A program made the translations under genes and the position numbers. A DNA stretch of 9,072 bases from an uncultured Clostridia bacterium (GTDB lineage Bacteria; Bacillota; Clostridia; Oscillospirales; Oscillospiraceae): the NCBI GenBank assembly GCA_937894515.1, contig CALCRH010000280.1, positions 1-9,072 of the forward strand. The letters are read 5' to 3'. Shown here one piece after another: positions 1 through 6,761 of the stretch; within the stretch, counting starts at the first letter, position 1, and the number at the start of each line of letters is the position of its first letter. The notes beneath the pieces were generated by a model, which saw only the letters and a list, made by a program, of their open reading frames with translations, was not told the DNA's origin and did no database searches.

Positions 1-779
1 CGCTGATTGAAACCACCATCGAAAAACTACCCAACAACGGTGAGCTTCTGCAAACCTATCTGGATGTGCAGGCTCGCTTTGACCGCTACTCGGTCAGCAA
101 TGTGGCGCTGATTACCGCGCAGAAGCCGGAGGCGACAAAGCTTGCCGACTTCGACAAGTGGAAGAGTCTCGGTGCTTCGGTCAACAAGGGCGAAACCGGC
201 ATCGTGCTTCTGGAACCCGGCAAGGAATACACCCGTGGGGATGGCAGCGCCGCCGTTTCTTTCAATGTCAAGAAGGTCTTTGACATTATGCAGACCAATG
301 CAAAACCGGAGCCTGCGCCTACGATTACCCGGAACGAGCGGACGATCCTCAAGGCACTTATCACGAACGTGCCCTGTGAACTGAGAATCAGCAACGATGT
401 TCCGGCGCAGTTCAATGCACAGTACCGTCCCGAGGTCAACACCATCTTTGTCCGTCAGAGCATGGATGGCCCGGATCTGTTCCGCGGGCTTTCGCAGGAG
501 CTTGCCCTTGCCCACATGAACGCGCCGGACTACAAGCGCAGCGAGAATTGCTGGGCGGCCTACTGCGTTTCCTATATCCTCTGCAAGCGTTACGGCATTG
601 CAGTTGATACCTACGACTTCAATGATATTCCTGCGGCTTATCGCAAGATGGATGCAAAGGAAATCCGCAGTGAGCTGACGAAAATCCGCAAGGTGTCCAA
701 TGACATCACCAATCAGATGAACCGTGTCATGGAGGACTTGCAGAAGAAGCCGAAGGAACGCGACGACGGGGCTCGATAA
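1..779 (+). CDS. ArdC-like protein with degenerate zincin domain, 5' end cut by window
   Basis: The reading frame is open from position 3 to the TAA at 777-779 (258 visible residues), so the gene starts before the window; the GTG at 66 is an internal codon and has no ribosome site. The N-terminal part carries the ArdC-type signature, with RFDRYSVSNVALITAQKP followed by a W..LG..V.KGE.GI block (codons about 75-210). ArdC-family N-domains bind single-stranded DNA and are linked to protection of incoming DNA from restriction. The C-terminal part resembles the IrrE/ImmA-like peptidase half of such proteins (LFRGLSQELALAHM, then YILCKRYGI). The expected HELAH zinc motif reads QELAL here (495-509), so both histidines are missing and peptidase activity is unlikely. 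The last 40 or so residues are charged and probably helical. It sits just upstream of the coupling-protein gene, as in Tn1549-like elements. Family assignment is fairly sure; a role in establishment after transfer is inference. Confidence 0.8.
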   Translation, partial: LIETTIEKLPNNGELLQTYLDVQARFDRYSVSNVALITAQKPEATKLADFDKWKSLGASVNKGETGIVLLEPGKEYTRGDGSAAVSFNVKKVFDIMQTNAKPEPAPTITRNERTILKALITNVPCELRISNDVPAQFNAQYRPEVNTIFVRQSMDGPDLFRGLSQELALAHMNAPDYKRSENCWAAYCVSYILCKRYGIAVDTYDFNDIPAAYRKMDAKEIRSELTKIRKVSNDITNQMNRVMEDLQKKPKERDDGAR

Positions 780-793
780 GGAGGATATACGGA

Positions 794-985
794 ATGTCTG
801 CAAATGATAAGGTTCTCATCATGAATTCGGATGAGCAGCAGCTTGTGGTTCGGAGCCTCTATGAGCTCCGCAATACGCTGCTTGAAATTGACGGCCCTGT
901 GGAGGACGTGGAAGATGTGCTGATGAAAGTCATTGATGCCCCATCCAAACGAGAAAGACGCAGGATGGATCGTGACGAAAGATAA
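794..985 (+). CDS. Small conserved-looking protein of unknown function, upstream of virD4
   Basis: This 63-residue protein has an excellent ribosome site, AAGGAGG at 778-784, nine bases before its ATG, placed directly after the stop of the ArdC-like gene. The sequence (starting MSANDKVLIMNSDEQQLVV) is soluble, with two likely helices, an acidic middle (EIDGPVEDVEDVLMKVIDAP) and a strongly basic tail (SKRERRRMDRDER). There is no signal peptide, membrane segment or recognised domain. Its last 14 bases overlap the GTG start of virD4, which suggests translational coupling. Short ORFs of this size and charge pattern are, from memory, common just before virD4 in Tn1549-like elements. The function is unknown; an accessory to the coupling protein would fit the position but is only a guess. 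Confidence 0.78.
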   Translation: MSANDKVLIMNSDEQQLVVRSLYELRNTLLEIDGPVEDVEDVLMKVIDAPSKRERRRMDRDER

Positions 986-2801
986 GTTCAGCCGTCAAAG
1001 GCTGATTCTGTACGCCTGCGGCATTCTGCCGGTAATCTGGCTTGCGCTTCTTGTCGCTCCCGCTTTCGGTGACGGCCTGCCGGGATTTCTCTCAAAAGCG
1101 AGTGTTGTCTTTGAACACCCGCTGCATATTACGATCTGCGAGGACAGCTTGAAAACTGTCCTCGTTTTCGTTCTCTGCTATGTATTGATTCTGGCAGTGA
1201 TCCTTTCCGACGATAAGAATTACCGGAGGCGCGAGGAACACGGCTCGGCGAAATGGGGCTCACCGAATGCCGTGAATAAGAAATACGCAGGAAAGCAATT
1301 TGATGAAAACAAAGTGCTGACGCAGAATGTGGCAATCGGTCTGGATGGCAGAACGCACAGACGAAATCTGAATGTGCTTGTCTGCGGCGGCTCCGGTGCC
1401 GGTAAAACACGCTTCTACGCAAAGCCGAATATCATGAATGCCAACACCAGCTTTGTCTGCCTCGATCCGAAGGGCGAGCTTCTGCGGGATACCGGCAATC
1501 TTCTCAAAGAAAAGGGCTACGACATTAAGGTGATTGACCTAATCAACATGGAGAAAAGCCACTGCTATAACCCCTTCGTGTATCTGCGAAACGACAACGA
1601 TATACAGCGACTTGTCACGAACCTCTTTAAGAACACCACGCCGAAAGGCAGTCAGTCGCAGGACCCCTTCTGGGATCAGGCGGCTATGATGCTGCTTCTC
1701 GCGTTGGTGTTCTACCTTCACTATGAAGCGCCGGACGATGAACAGAACTTTCCGATGGTCATGGACATGATCCGAAACGGTGAAGTGAAAGAGGAAAACG
1801 ACAAGCAGGATTCGCCCTTGGATATGCTGTTTGCCCGTCTTGCAGAACGGAACCCGGAGCATATCGCACTCAAATACTACCGCAACTATCGCTCCGGCAG
1901 CGGCAAGACGCTGAAATCCATTCAGATCACGCTGATCTCCCGATTGGAGAAATTCAATCTGGACTCTCTTGCCAGCATCACAGAAACGGATGAAATGGAG
2001 CTTTGGAGCATCGGGGAAAAGAAGACCGCGATTTATGCGGTCATCCCGGATAACGACAGCTCCTTCAACTTCATTGTCGGTATGCTCTACACGCAGCTCT
2101 TTCAGCAGCTTTACTATCAGGCCGATGTAGTCCACGGCGGCAGGCTCCCCGTTCATGTTCACTTTGTCATGGACGAGTTTGCCAACGTAGCGTTGCCGGA
2201 CGAATTTGACAAGCTGCTATCCACCATGCGAAGCCGGGAAATCTCGGTTTCGATCATCATACAGAACCTCGCCCAGCTCAAAGCCCTGTTTGAAAAGCAG
2301 TGGGAATCCATCGTGGGCAACTGCGATGAATTTCTCTACCTCGGCGGCAATGAGCAAAGCACCCACGAATATGTGTCTAAGCTTCTCGGAAAGGAAACGA
2401 TTGACCTGAACACCTACGGGCAATCCCGTGGGCGAAACGGCAATTATTCTACGAACTGGCAGATTGCCGGACGTGAGCTGATGACGCCGGATGAAGTGCG
2501 TATGCTGGATAACCAGTACGCGCTTCTTTTTATTCGTGGGGAACGCCCTGTCATGGATTTGAAGTACGACATTCTGAAGCATCCGAATGTGGCGCTTTCA
2601 ACGGACGGCGGCGCAGCGCCGTATCAGCACGGCGAGGACTCCCGCAGTATTGCGGCTATTTCTCTGAACCCGCAGCTTCTTGAAGAAGATGCGGTCGATA
2701 TAAACGAAGACCTTCACCACTATGAGATTCTCACAAATGAAGAACTCGAAGAAAAACTTCTGAAATTGGAGGAAATGAAACATGAAGAAGAACATCAATA
2801 A
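972..2801 (+). CDS. virD4: VirD4/TraG-family type IV coupling protein
   Basis: This is the inner-membrane ATPase that recruits the relaxase-DNA complex to the secretion channel. With the GTG start at 972 it is 609 residues: two N-terminal membrane segments (about 11-32 and 58-79), a conserved HGSAKWG element (90-96), Walker A GGSGAGKT (139-146, bases 1386-1409), a DPFWDQAA block, Walker B FVMDEFANV with D401 and E402, and the MRSREISVSIIIQNLAQL motif typical of TraG/VirD4 proteins. The C-terminus is acidic and glutamate-rich, a plausible protein-contact tail. The GTG was chosen because AGGA lies at 962-965 with good spacing. TTG 933 and ATG 936 are in frame but have poor ribosome sites and would add 12-13 residues with no membrane or domain content. 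The start overlaps the previous gene by 14 bases and the end overlaps the next gene by 20. It is intact and full length for this family. Confidence 0.95.
   Translation: MTKDKFSRQRLILYACGILPVIWLALLVAPAFGDGLPGFLSKASVVFEHPLHITICEDSLKTVLVFVLCYVLILAVILSDDKNYRRREEHGSAKWGSPNAVNKKYAGKQFDENKVLTQNVAIGLDGRTHRRNLNVLVCGGSGAGKTRFYAKPNIMNANTSFVCLDPKGELLRDTGNLLKEKGYDIKVIDLINMEKSHCYNPFVYLRNDNDIQRLVTNLFKNTTPKGSQSQDPFWDQAAMMLLLALVFYLHYEAPDDEQNFPMVMDMIRNGEVKEENDKQDSPLDMLFARLAERNPEHIALKYYRNYRSGSGKTLKSIQITLISRLEKFNLDSLASITETDEMELWSIGEKKTAIYAVIPDNDSSFNFIVGMLYTQLFQQLYYQADVVHGGRLPVHVHFVMDEFANVALPDEFDKLLSTMRSREISVSIIIQNLAQLKALFEKQWESIVGNCDEFLYLGGNEQSTHEYVSKLLGKETIDLNTYGQSRGRNGNYSTNWQIAGRELMTPDEVRMLDNQYALLFIRGERPVMDLKYDILKHPNVALSTDGGAAPYQHGEDSRSIAAISLNPQLLEEDAVDINEDLHHYEILTNEELEEKLLKLEEMKHEEEHQ
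1139..1172 (+). other. Terminator-like hairpin inside the start of virD4
   Basis: A perfect 9-bp inverted repeat, CGAGGACAG (1139-1147) and CTGTCCTCG (1156-1164), encloses an 8-base loop and is followed at once by TTTTCGTT. It lies within virD4 codons about 56-65, at the second membrane segment. The shape resembles a weak intrinsic terminator. Because the bases are also coding, and translating ribosomes would mask the structure, regulation is inferred only. If real, it would act as a polarity-type attenuator when virD4 is poorly translated. Confidence 0.4.
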
Positions 2802-3126
2802 TTCGCCCCTTACCGCCGAAACGAAGGTCAAAAAGGGCTTTCGGCGCTATGCGACCGCAGTTCTGACGGTTGCGCTGGTGGGCTGCCTTTCCCTCACCGC
2901 ATTCGCTGCCGGTGATGATCCGCTGACCGTTGTGAACAATCTGTCCACCTTTATCTTCGGACTGATCCGTGCTGTCGGCCTCATTCTGCTCGGTTGGGGT
3001 ATCGTGCAGGTCGGCCTCAGTCTCCAGTCCCACGATCCCTCGCAGCGCAGTCAGGGGTTTCTCACTCTTGCCGGCGGTATTGTTATCACCTTTGCAAAGG
3101 AAATTCTTGACCTCATCGTTGGCTAA
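2782..3126 (+). CDS. VirB2-like small membrane (pilin-type) protein, possibly DUF3852/Maff2-like
   Basis: This 114-residue protein starts at an ATG preceded by GGAGG (2768-2772), inside the 3' end of virD4. Residues 1-22 are basic, a hydrophobic stretch runs from about 24 to 42, and TAFA-AGDD looks like a signal peptidase I site, giving a mature chain of about 72 residues. The mature part has two hydrophobic helices (about 56-78 and 92-113) joined by a short polar loop, LQSHDPSQRSQG. This signal-peptide plus two-helix plan, and the place between virD4 and the virB6-like gene, match the VirB2/TrbC pilin plan and the small Maff2-type proteins of Tn1549-like elements. An LVGC lipobox-like sequence at 32-35 also exists, so lipoprotein processing is a less likely alternative. 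The exact family name is unsure; a channel or surface subunit role is an inference from architecture and context. Confidence 0.75.
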   Translation: MKKNINNSPLTAETKVKKGFRRYATAVLTVALVGCLSLTAFAAGDDPLTVVNNLSTFIFGLIRAVGLILLGWGIVQVGLSLQSHDPSQRSQGFLTLAGGIVITFAKEILDLIVG

Positions 3127-3140
3127 CCCGACTGACACAA

Positions 3141-3170
3141 CGGGCAGGCCTGATGCTTCAGGTCTGCCCG
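3141..3170 (+). other. Strong intercistronic hairpin after the pilin-like gene
   Basis: CGGGCAG-G-CCTGA pairs with TCAGG-T-CTGCCCG across a TGCT loop: 13 base pairs including one G-T wobble. It starts 14 bases after the stop of the pilin-like gene and ends just before the virB6 ribosome site. No run of T follows, so it is not a standard intrinsic terminator. A 3' mRNA-stabilising or processing element that raises the level of the small membrane protein relative to downstream genes would fit, but this is inference. Confidence 0.6.
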
Positions 3171-3173
3171 GAT

Positions 3174-3180
3174 TGGAGGT
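3174..3180 (+). promoter_or_regulatory. Ribosome binding site that decides the TTG start of the virB6-like gene
   Basis: GGAGGTG lies about 8-10 bases before TTG 3189. The nearby ATG at 3185 is in another frame and stops after four codons, so the ribosome site best serves the TTG. No other start in the virB6 frame lies near enough to use it. Confidence 0.65.
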
Positions 3181-3188
3181 GAGAATGC

Positions 3189-4025
3189 TTGTCAGATAAT
3201 TGGGTAGTGCAAAATCTTGAAAATGCACTGGAAACATGGAATGGAAAACTCAGCGAGATATGGCAGCTCATCACCGAATCGCCGCAGAATTTCAGAGGCG
3301 GTGCGATCTGGAATGTGATCGTAAACATCCACGGAGCGTTGCAGGCTGTCGGGCTTGCACTCCTCGTTCTCTTTTTTGTGGTCGGTGTCATGAAAACCTG
3401 CGGGAGCTTTGCCGAGGTGAAGAAGCCGGAACACGCACTCAAGCTGTTTATCCGTTTTGCCATCGCAAAAGGTCTCATTACCTACGGCATGGAACTGATG
3501 CTCTCGCTGCTGCAAATCGTTCAGGGCGTGATCTCCACGATTATGAACTCGGCGGGCTTTGGCAGTCCGCAATCTACGGTTCTCCCAACGGAAATCGTCA
3601 CAGCCATAGAAGACTGCGGATTCTTTGAATCCATCCCATTATGGGCGGTCACGCTGATCGGCGGTCTGTTCATTTGGGTGCTGTCTTTCGTGATGATTCT
3701 GAGCGTGTACGGCAGATTCTTTAAGCTCTATATGTATACAGCTATCGCGCCGATTCCGCTTTCTTCGTTTGCTGGTGAGCCGACGCAGAACATCGGCAAG
3801 AGCTTTATCAAAAGCTATGGCGCTGTTTGTCTGGAGGGTGCGATCATCGTACTGGCCTGCATCATATTCTCTGTCTTCGCATCGTCGCCGCCTACGGTGG
3901 ACACCTCGGCTGCGGCGGCATCCATGGTGTGGAGCTACATCGGAGAGCTGATTTTCAATATGCTGATACTGGTCGGAGCCGTCAAGATGGCAGATCGGTT
4001 AGTGCATGAAATGATGGGACTGTGA
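3189..4025 (+). CDS. VirB6/TrbL-like polytopic conjugation channel protein
   Basis: This 278-residue protein is dominated by membrane helices: roughly 48-70, 99-118, 151-176, 178-195, 211-232 and 247-266, with a soluble N-terminus of about 40 residues. A polytopic protein of this size lying between the pilin-like gene and PrgI/VirB4 is the hallmark of the VirB6/TrbL component, which forms part of the inner-membrane channel for DNA passage. The segment YTAIAPIPLSSFAG (about 183-196) is the kind of conserved loop seen in these proteins. Translation should begin at TTG 3189, read from MSDNWVVQNLENALETWN. The gene ends 7 bases before the next start. It appears complete; the assignment rests on architecture, order and general resemblance to Clostridial ICE versions. 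Confidence 0.88.
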   Translation: MSDNWVVQNLENALETWNGKLSEIWQLITESPQNFRGGAIWNVIVNIHGALQAVGLALLVLFFVVGVMKTCGSFAEVKKPEHALKLFIRFAIAKGLITYGMELMLSLLQIVQGVISTIMNSAGFGSPQSTVLPTEIVTAIEDCGFFESIPLWAVTLIGGLFIWVLSFVMILSVYGRFFKLYMYTAIAPIPLSSFAGEPTQNIGKSFIKSYGAVCLEGAIIVLACIIFSVFASSPPTVDTSAAAASMVWSYIGELIFNMLILVGAVKMADRLVHEMMGL

Positions 4026-4032
4026 GGTAACT

Positions 4033-4425
4033 ATGGAAGTAAAAATCAACCGTGAAATACGGCAATATTCTGAAAAGATGTTTTTCGGACTGTCGCTCAG
4101 GCAGTTCGTTTTTTCTATGTTGGCGGTAGGCGTCGCCGTTGGAATCTACTTCGGTCTCAAGCCGATTGTCGGCATGGAGACCGTGACGTGGATGTGCGTT
4201 CTCGGCGCATTCCCGTTTGCGGCAATGGGCTTTATCACCTACCACGGTATGACCGCAGAGCAGTTCCTTTGGGCGTGGCTGCGCTCTGAACTGATCGAGC
4301 CGAGGGAACTGCACTGCGAACCGCGATCACTCTATTATGAGCTGATGAAAAACAAAATCGAAAACCCGGAAAAGGAGGAAAAGCATGAGCCGAATCGTAG
4401 AAAGCGTACTCAAAAGAGATCATGA
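4033..4425 (+). CDS. PrgI family protein (VirB3-like)
   Basis: This 130-residue protein starts MEVKINREIRQYSEKMFFGL, the standard opening of PrgI-family proteins: a short cytoplasmic N-terminus, an LSLRQ element, then two membrane helices (about 24-42 and 51-70), followed by a basic cytoplasmic tail. PrgI is the Gram-positive VirB3 counterpart and works next to the VirB4 ATPase in the inner-membrane complex; in some elements the two are fused. The ribosome site GAGGT (4024-4028) overlaps the virB6 stop and is rather close to the ATG. The last 41 bases, coding the lysine/arginine-rich end KHEPNRRKRTQKRS, overlap the start of virB4 in a different frame, so the two genes are probably translationally coupled. 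Complete and typical in length. Confidence 0.9.
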   Translation: MEVKINREIRQYSEKMFFGLSLRQFVFSMLAVGVAVGIYFGLKPIVGMETVTWMCVLGAFPFAAMGFITYHGMTAEQFLWAWLRSELIEPRELHCEPRSLYYELMKNKIENPEKEEKHEPNRRKRTQKRS

Positions 4426-6727
4426 GCAGTACCGCGTACCGAGAACCGTGCGGGATGTTATTCCCATTGACCAGATTTGGAATGACGGCATCTTTCGCTG
4501 CGGAAACAAGTTCACGAAGACATTTCGATTCACCGATATAAATTACTCCGTCGCCAGCCGCGAGGATCAGGAAGTCATGTTTCTGAGCTATTCGGAGCTT
4601 CTGAACAGTCTGGATAACGGCTGTGCCGCGAAGATTACGATCAACAACCACCGTATGAACCGGCAGAACTTTGAGCAGTCGATCCTTATGCCCATGCAGT
4701 CGGACGGTCGGGACGAATACCGCAGAGAGTACAACGATATGCTCATCGACAAGGCGACCGGCGCAAACGGTCTTACACAGGAAAAGTATATAACGCTCTC
4801 TGTCATCAAGAAGGATGTTTCCGAAGCCCGTTCCTATTTTGCCCGTGTGGGCGCTGACCTGAACGCACACTTTGTCAATCTCGGCTCCAAGTGTGAAGAC
4901 CTTTCGGCTACGGAGCGACTTCAAATCCTGCACAGCTTTTTCAGGCCGCAGGACGAAAACTGCTTCACGTTCCATGCCAGCCGAATGGCGCAGCTCGGTC
5001 ATGATTTCCGCGACTATATTTGCCCGGACAGCATTGAGAAGCACAGCGACTATCTGATGCTCGGCGACAAATACTGCCGAGCGATCTATCTCAAGGATTA
5101 TGCGTCCTACATCAAGGACAGCATGATTACGGAGCTGACCGATCTGAACCGAAACATGATGCTCTCCATTGACATTGTGCCGGTGGCAACGGATGAAGCG
5201 GTGCGCGAGGTAGAAAGCATCCTTCTCGGCGTGGAAACGAACGTGACAAACTGGCAGCGCCGTCAGAACAGCAACAATAACTTCTCCGCTGTTATCCCGT
5301 ATGATCTGGAGCTTCAGAGAAAAGAAAGCAAGGAGTTTCTGGACGATCTCACCACCCGCGACCAGCGCATGATGCTCGGCGTCATTACTATGCTGATTAC
5401 GGCAGATACCAAGGAGCAGCTTGATACGGATACGGAAGCTCTGCTTGCCATTGCGCGAAAGCATATGTGCCAGCTTTCAACACTCAAGTATCAGCAGCTT
5501 GACGGCATGAAGACCGTGCTGCCCATCGGCGTGAGAAAGATCAACGCCTTCCGCACTCTGACCACGGAAAGCCTTGCCGTATTCATGCCCTTCAAGGTGC
5601 AGGAGATCATGGACAAGGGCGGCATTTACTACGGTGAAAATGCGATCTCCCACAATCTCATCATGTGCAACAAGGAAACGCTTCTGAACCAGTCGGCTAT
5701 GGTGCTTGGCGTACCCGGCTCCGGCAAGTCGTTCAGCGTGAAAGAAAACATCCTGTTCCTGATGCTGAATACCAAGGATGACATTCTCATCTGCGATCCC
5801 GAAGGCGAATATGCGCCGATGGTAGAGGCCATGGGCGACCTCGGTACGACCATTCACGTCGCTGCCGGTGGCAGTGATCGTCTGAACGCCATGTATATGG
5901 TAGACGGCTACGGTGGAGAAAACCCGCTGGTTGAAAAGTCTCAGTTCATCCTGTCCCTCGTGGAGCAGATCGATCCGACCGGCGTCGGCCCGCAGCACAA
6001 GTCCATCATCGACCGCTGCACTGCCGCTGTCTATCGTGAAGCGGAGCAGTCCGGCAAGATTCCGACGCTCTCCACGCTCCGCGAAAAGCTGTTGGAGCAG
6101 CCGGAACCCGAAGCAAGACAGATCGCACTGTCTCTGGAGCTTTACACGACCGGATCGCTTGACATTTTCGGTCACGGCAGCAATGTTGACCTCAACAAGC
6201 GTGTGGTGGTCTTTGACATTCACGGCCTTGGCACACAGCTCAAGCCCGCAGGACTGCTTGTAATCACCGATACCATGCTCAACCGCGTCACGCTCAACTG
6301 GAAGAAGGGCAAGCGAACCCACGTCTTCATTGATGAGTTCCATGTTGTTTTTGAAAATGAGTTTTCTGCGGCATTTTTCAACTCCGCTTGGAGGCAATTC
6401 AGAAAGCGCAATGCTTATCCGACCGCCATCACGCAGAATGTGGAATATCTGCTGGACTCTGTGCAGGCATCCACCATGCTCTCCAACTCCGAGTTCATTG
6501 TAATGCTCAATCAGGCGGCTTCTGACCGTGAACGGCTTTCGAACCTCCTGAATATCTCAAACGAGCAGATGAGCTATATCACCAACGCAGACGCAGGCTG
6601 CGGCCTCATCAAGTACGGTAGTGCGCTTGTGCCTTTCGTGAACCGTTTCCCGAAGGATACGAAGCTCTATCAGCTGATGACAACGCGCCCCGGCGAGGGT
6701 GTCTTTGCTCAGGGGCAGGTCTCTTGA
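4385..6727 (+). CDS. virB4: VirB4-like conjugation ATPase
   Basis: This 780-residue ATPase energises assembly and substrate movement through the mating channel. The start is firm: AAGGAGG at 4373-4379 precedes ATG 4385. The N-terminal half (about 1-400) is the VirB4/TraC-like domain that contacts the membrane parts. The C-terminal RecA-like motor has Walker A GVPGSGKS (442-449, bases 5708-5731), a following LICDPEGEYAPM strand, Walker B HVFIDEFHVVF with D650 and E651, and a TAITQNVEYLLDS segment, all in the order expected for VirB4. The end FPKDTKLYQLMTTRPGEG is also usual for Clostridial ICE VirB4 proteins. It overlaps the PrgI gene by 41 bases. Its TGA stop (6725-6727) lies in the loop and first right-arm base of an intrinsic terminator. 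It is intact with all key residues. Confidence 0.96.
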   Translation: MSRIVESVLKRDHEQYRVPRTVRDVIPIDQIWNDGIFRCGNKFTKTFRFTDINYSVASREDQEVMFLSYSELLNSLDNGCAAKITINNHRMNRQNFEQSILMPMQSDGRDEYRREYNDMLIDKATGANGLTQEKYITLSVIKKDVSEARSYFARVGADLNAHFVNLGSKCEDLSATERLQILHSFFRPQDENCFTFHASRMAQLGHDFRDYICPDSIEKHSDYLMLGDKYCRAIYLKDYASYIKDSMITELTDLNRNMMLSIDIVPVATDEAVREVESILLGVETNVTNWQRRQNSNNNFSAVIPYDLELQRKESKEFLDDLTTRDQRMMLGVITMLITADTKEQLDTDTEALLAIARKHMCQLSTLKYQQLDGMKTVLPIGVRKINAFRTLTTESLAVFMPFKVQEIMDKGGIYYGENAISHNLIMCNKETLLNQSAMVLGVPGSGKSFSVKENILFLMLNTKDDILICDPEGEYAPMVEAMGDLGTTIHVAAGGSDRLNAMYMVDGYGGENPLVEKSQFILSLVEQIDPTGVGPQHKSIIDRCTAAVYREAEQSGKIPTLSTLREKLLEQPEPEARQIALSLELYTTGSLDIFGHGSNVDLNKRVVVFDIHGLGTQLKPAGLLVITDTMLNRVTLNWKKGKRTHVFIDEFHVVFENEFSAAFFNSAWRQFRKRNAYPTAITQNVEYLLDSVQASTMLSNSEFIVMLNQAASDRERLSNLLNISNEQMSYITNADAGCGLIKYGSALVPFVNRFPKDTKLYQLMTTRPGEGVFAQGQVS

Positions 6728-6747
6728 CCTGCCCCCGCTTTTTCTTT
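6712..6747 (+). terminator. Intrinsic terminator overlapping the virB4 stop codon
   Basis: GGGGCAGGT (6712-6720) pairs perfectly with ACCTGCCCC (6727-6735) across the 6-base loop CTCTTG, followed by CGCTTTTTCTTT. A nine-pair GC-rich stem plus a T-rich tract is a standard Rho-independent terminator. The left arm lies in the last virB4 codons and the stop codon spans loop and right arm, so a terminating ribosome could block folding. It sits between two same-strand transfer genes, so it probably lowers rather than abolishes expression of the downstream hydrolase. Confidence 0.8.
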
Positions 6748-6749
6748 AC

Positions 6750-6757
6750 AAGGAGGT
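6750..6757 (+). promoter_or_regulatory. Ribosome binding site that decides the CHAP hydrolase start
   Basis: AAGGAGGT lies 5 bases before ATG 6762. This near-perfect anti-16S match fixes the start at 6762; an in-frame start further upstream at 6699 would read through the terminator and into virB4 sequence and has no such site. Confidence 0.85.
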
Positions 6758-6761
6758 AAGC

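Noticed and set aside
66..68. GTG at 66 as the start of the first gene
   Set aside because: The frame is open to the window edge and upstream codons continue the family-like sequence (NNGELLQTYLDVQARF); there is no ribosome site before 66.
27..803. Minus-strand ORF of 258 codons opposite the ArdC-like gene
   Set aside because: The plus-strand frame has family signatures and an operon context; the minus-strand translation resembles nothing and would be the only gene on that strand.
4235..5464. Long minus-strand ORF of 409 codons opposite PrgI/virB4
   Set aside because: It is fully antisense to virB4, which has all ATPase motifs; the translation has no recognisable domain and the open frame follows from codon bias of the sense gene.
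5477..6397. Minus-strand ORF of 306 codons opposite the virB4 motor domain
   Set aside because: Same antisense artefact; no ribosome site or domain, and it covers the Walker A to Walker B region of a clear gene.
6699..6761. Upstream start for the CHAP protein at 6699
   Set aside because: It would translate virB4 coding sequence and the terminator in another frame; a near-perfect ribosome site points to ATG 6762.
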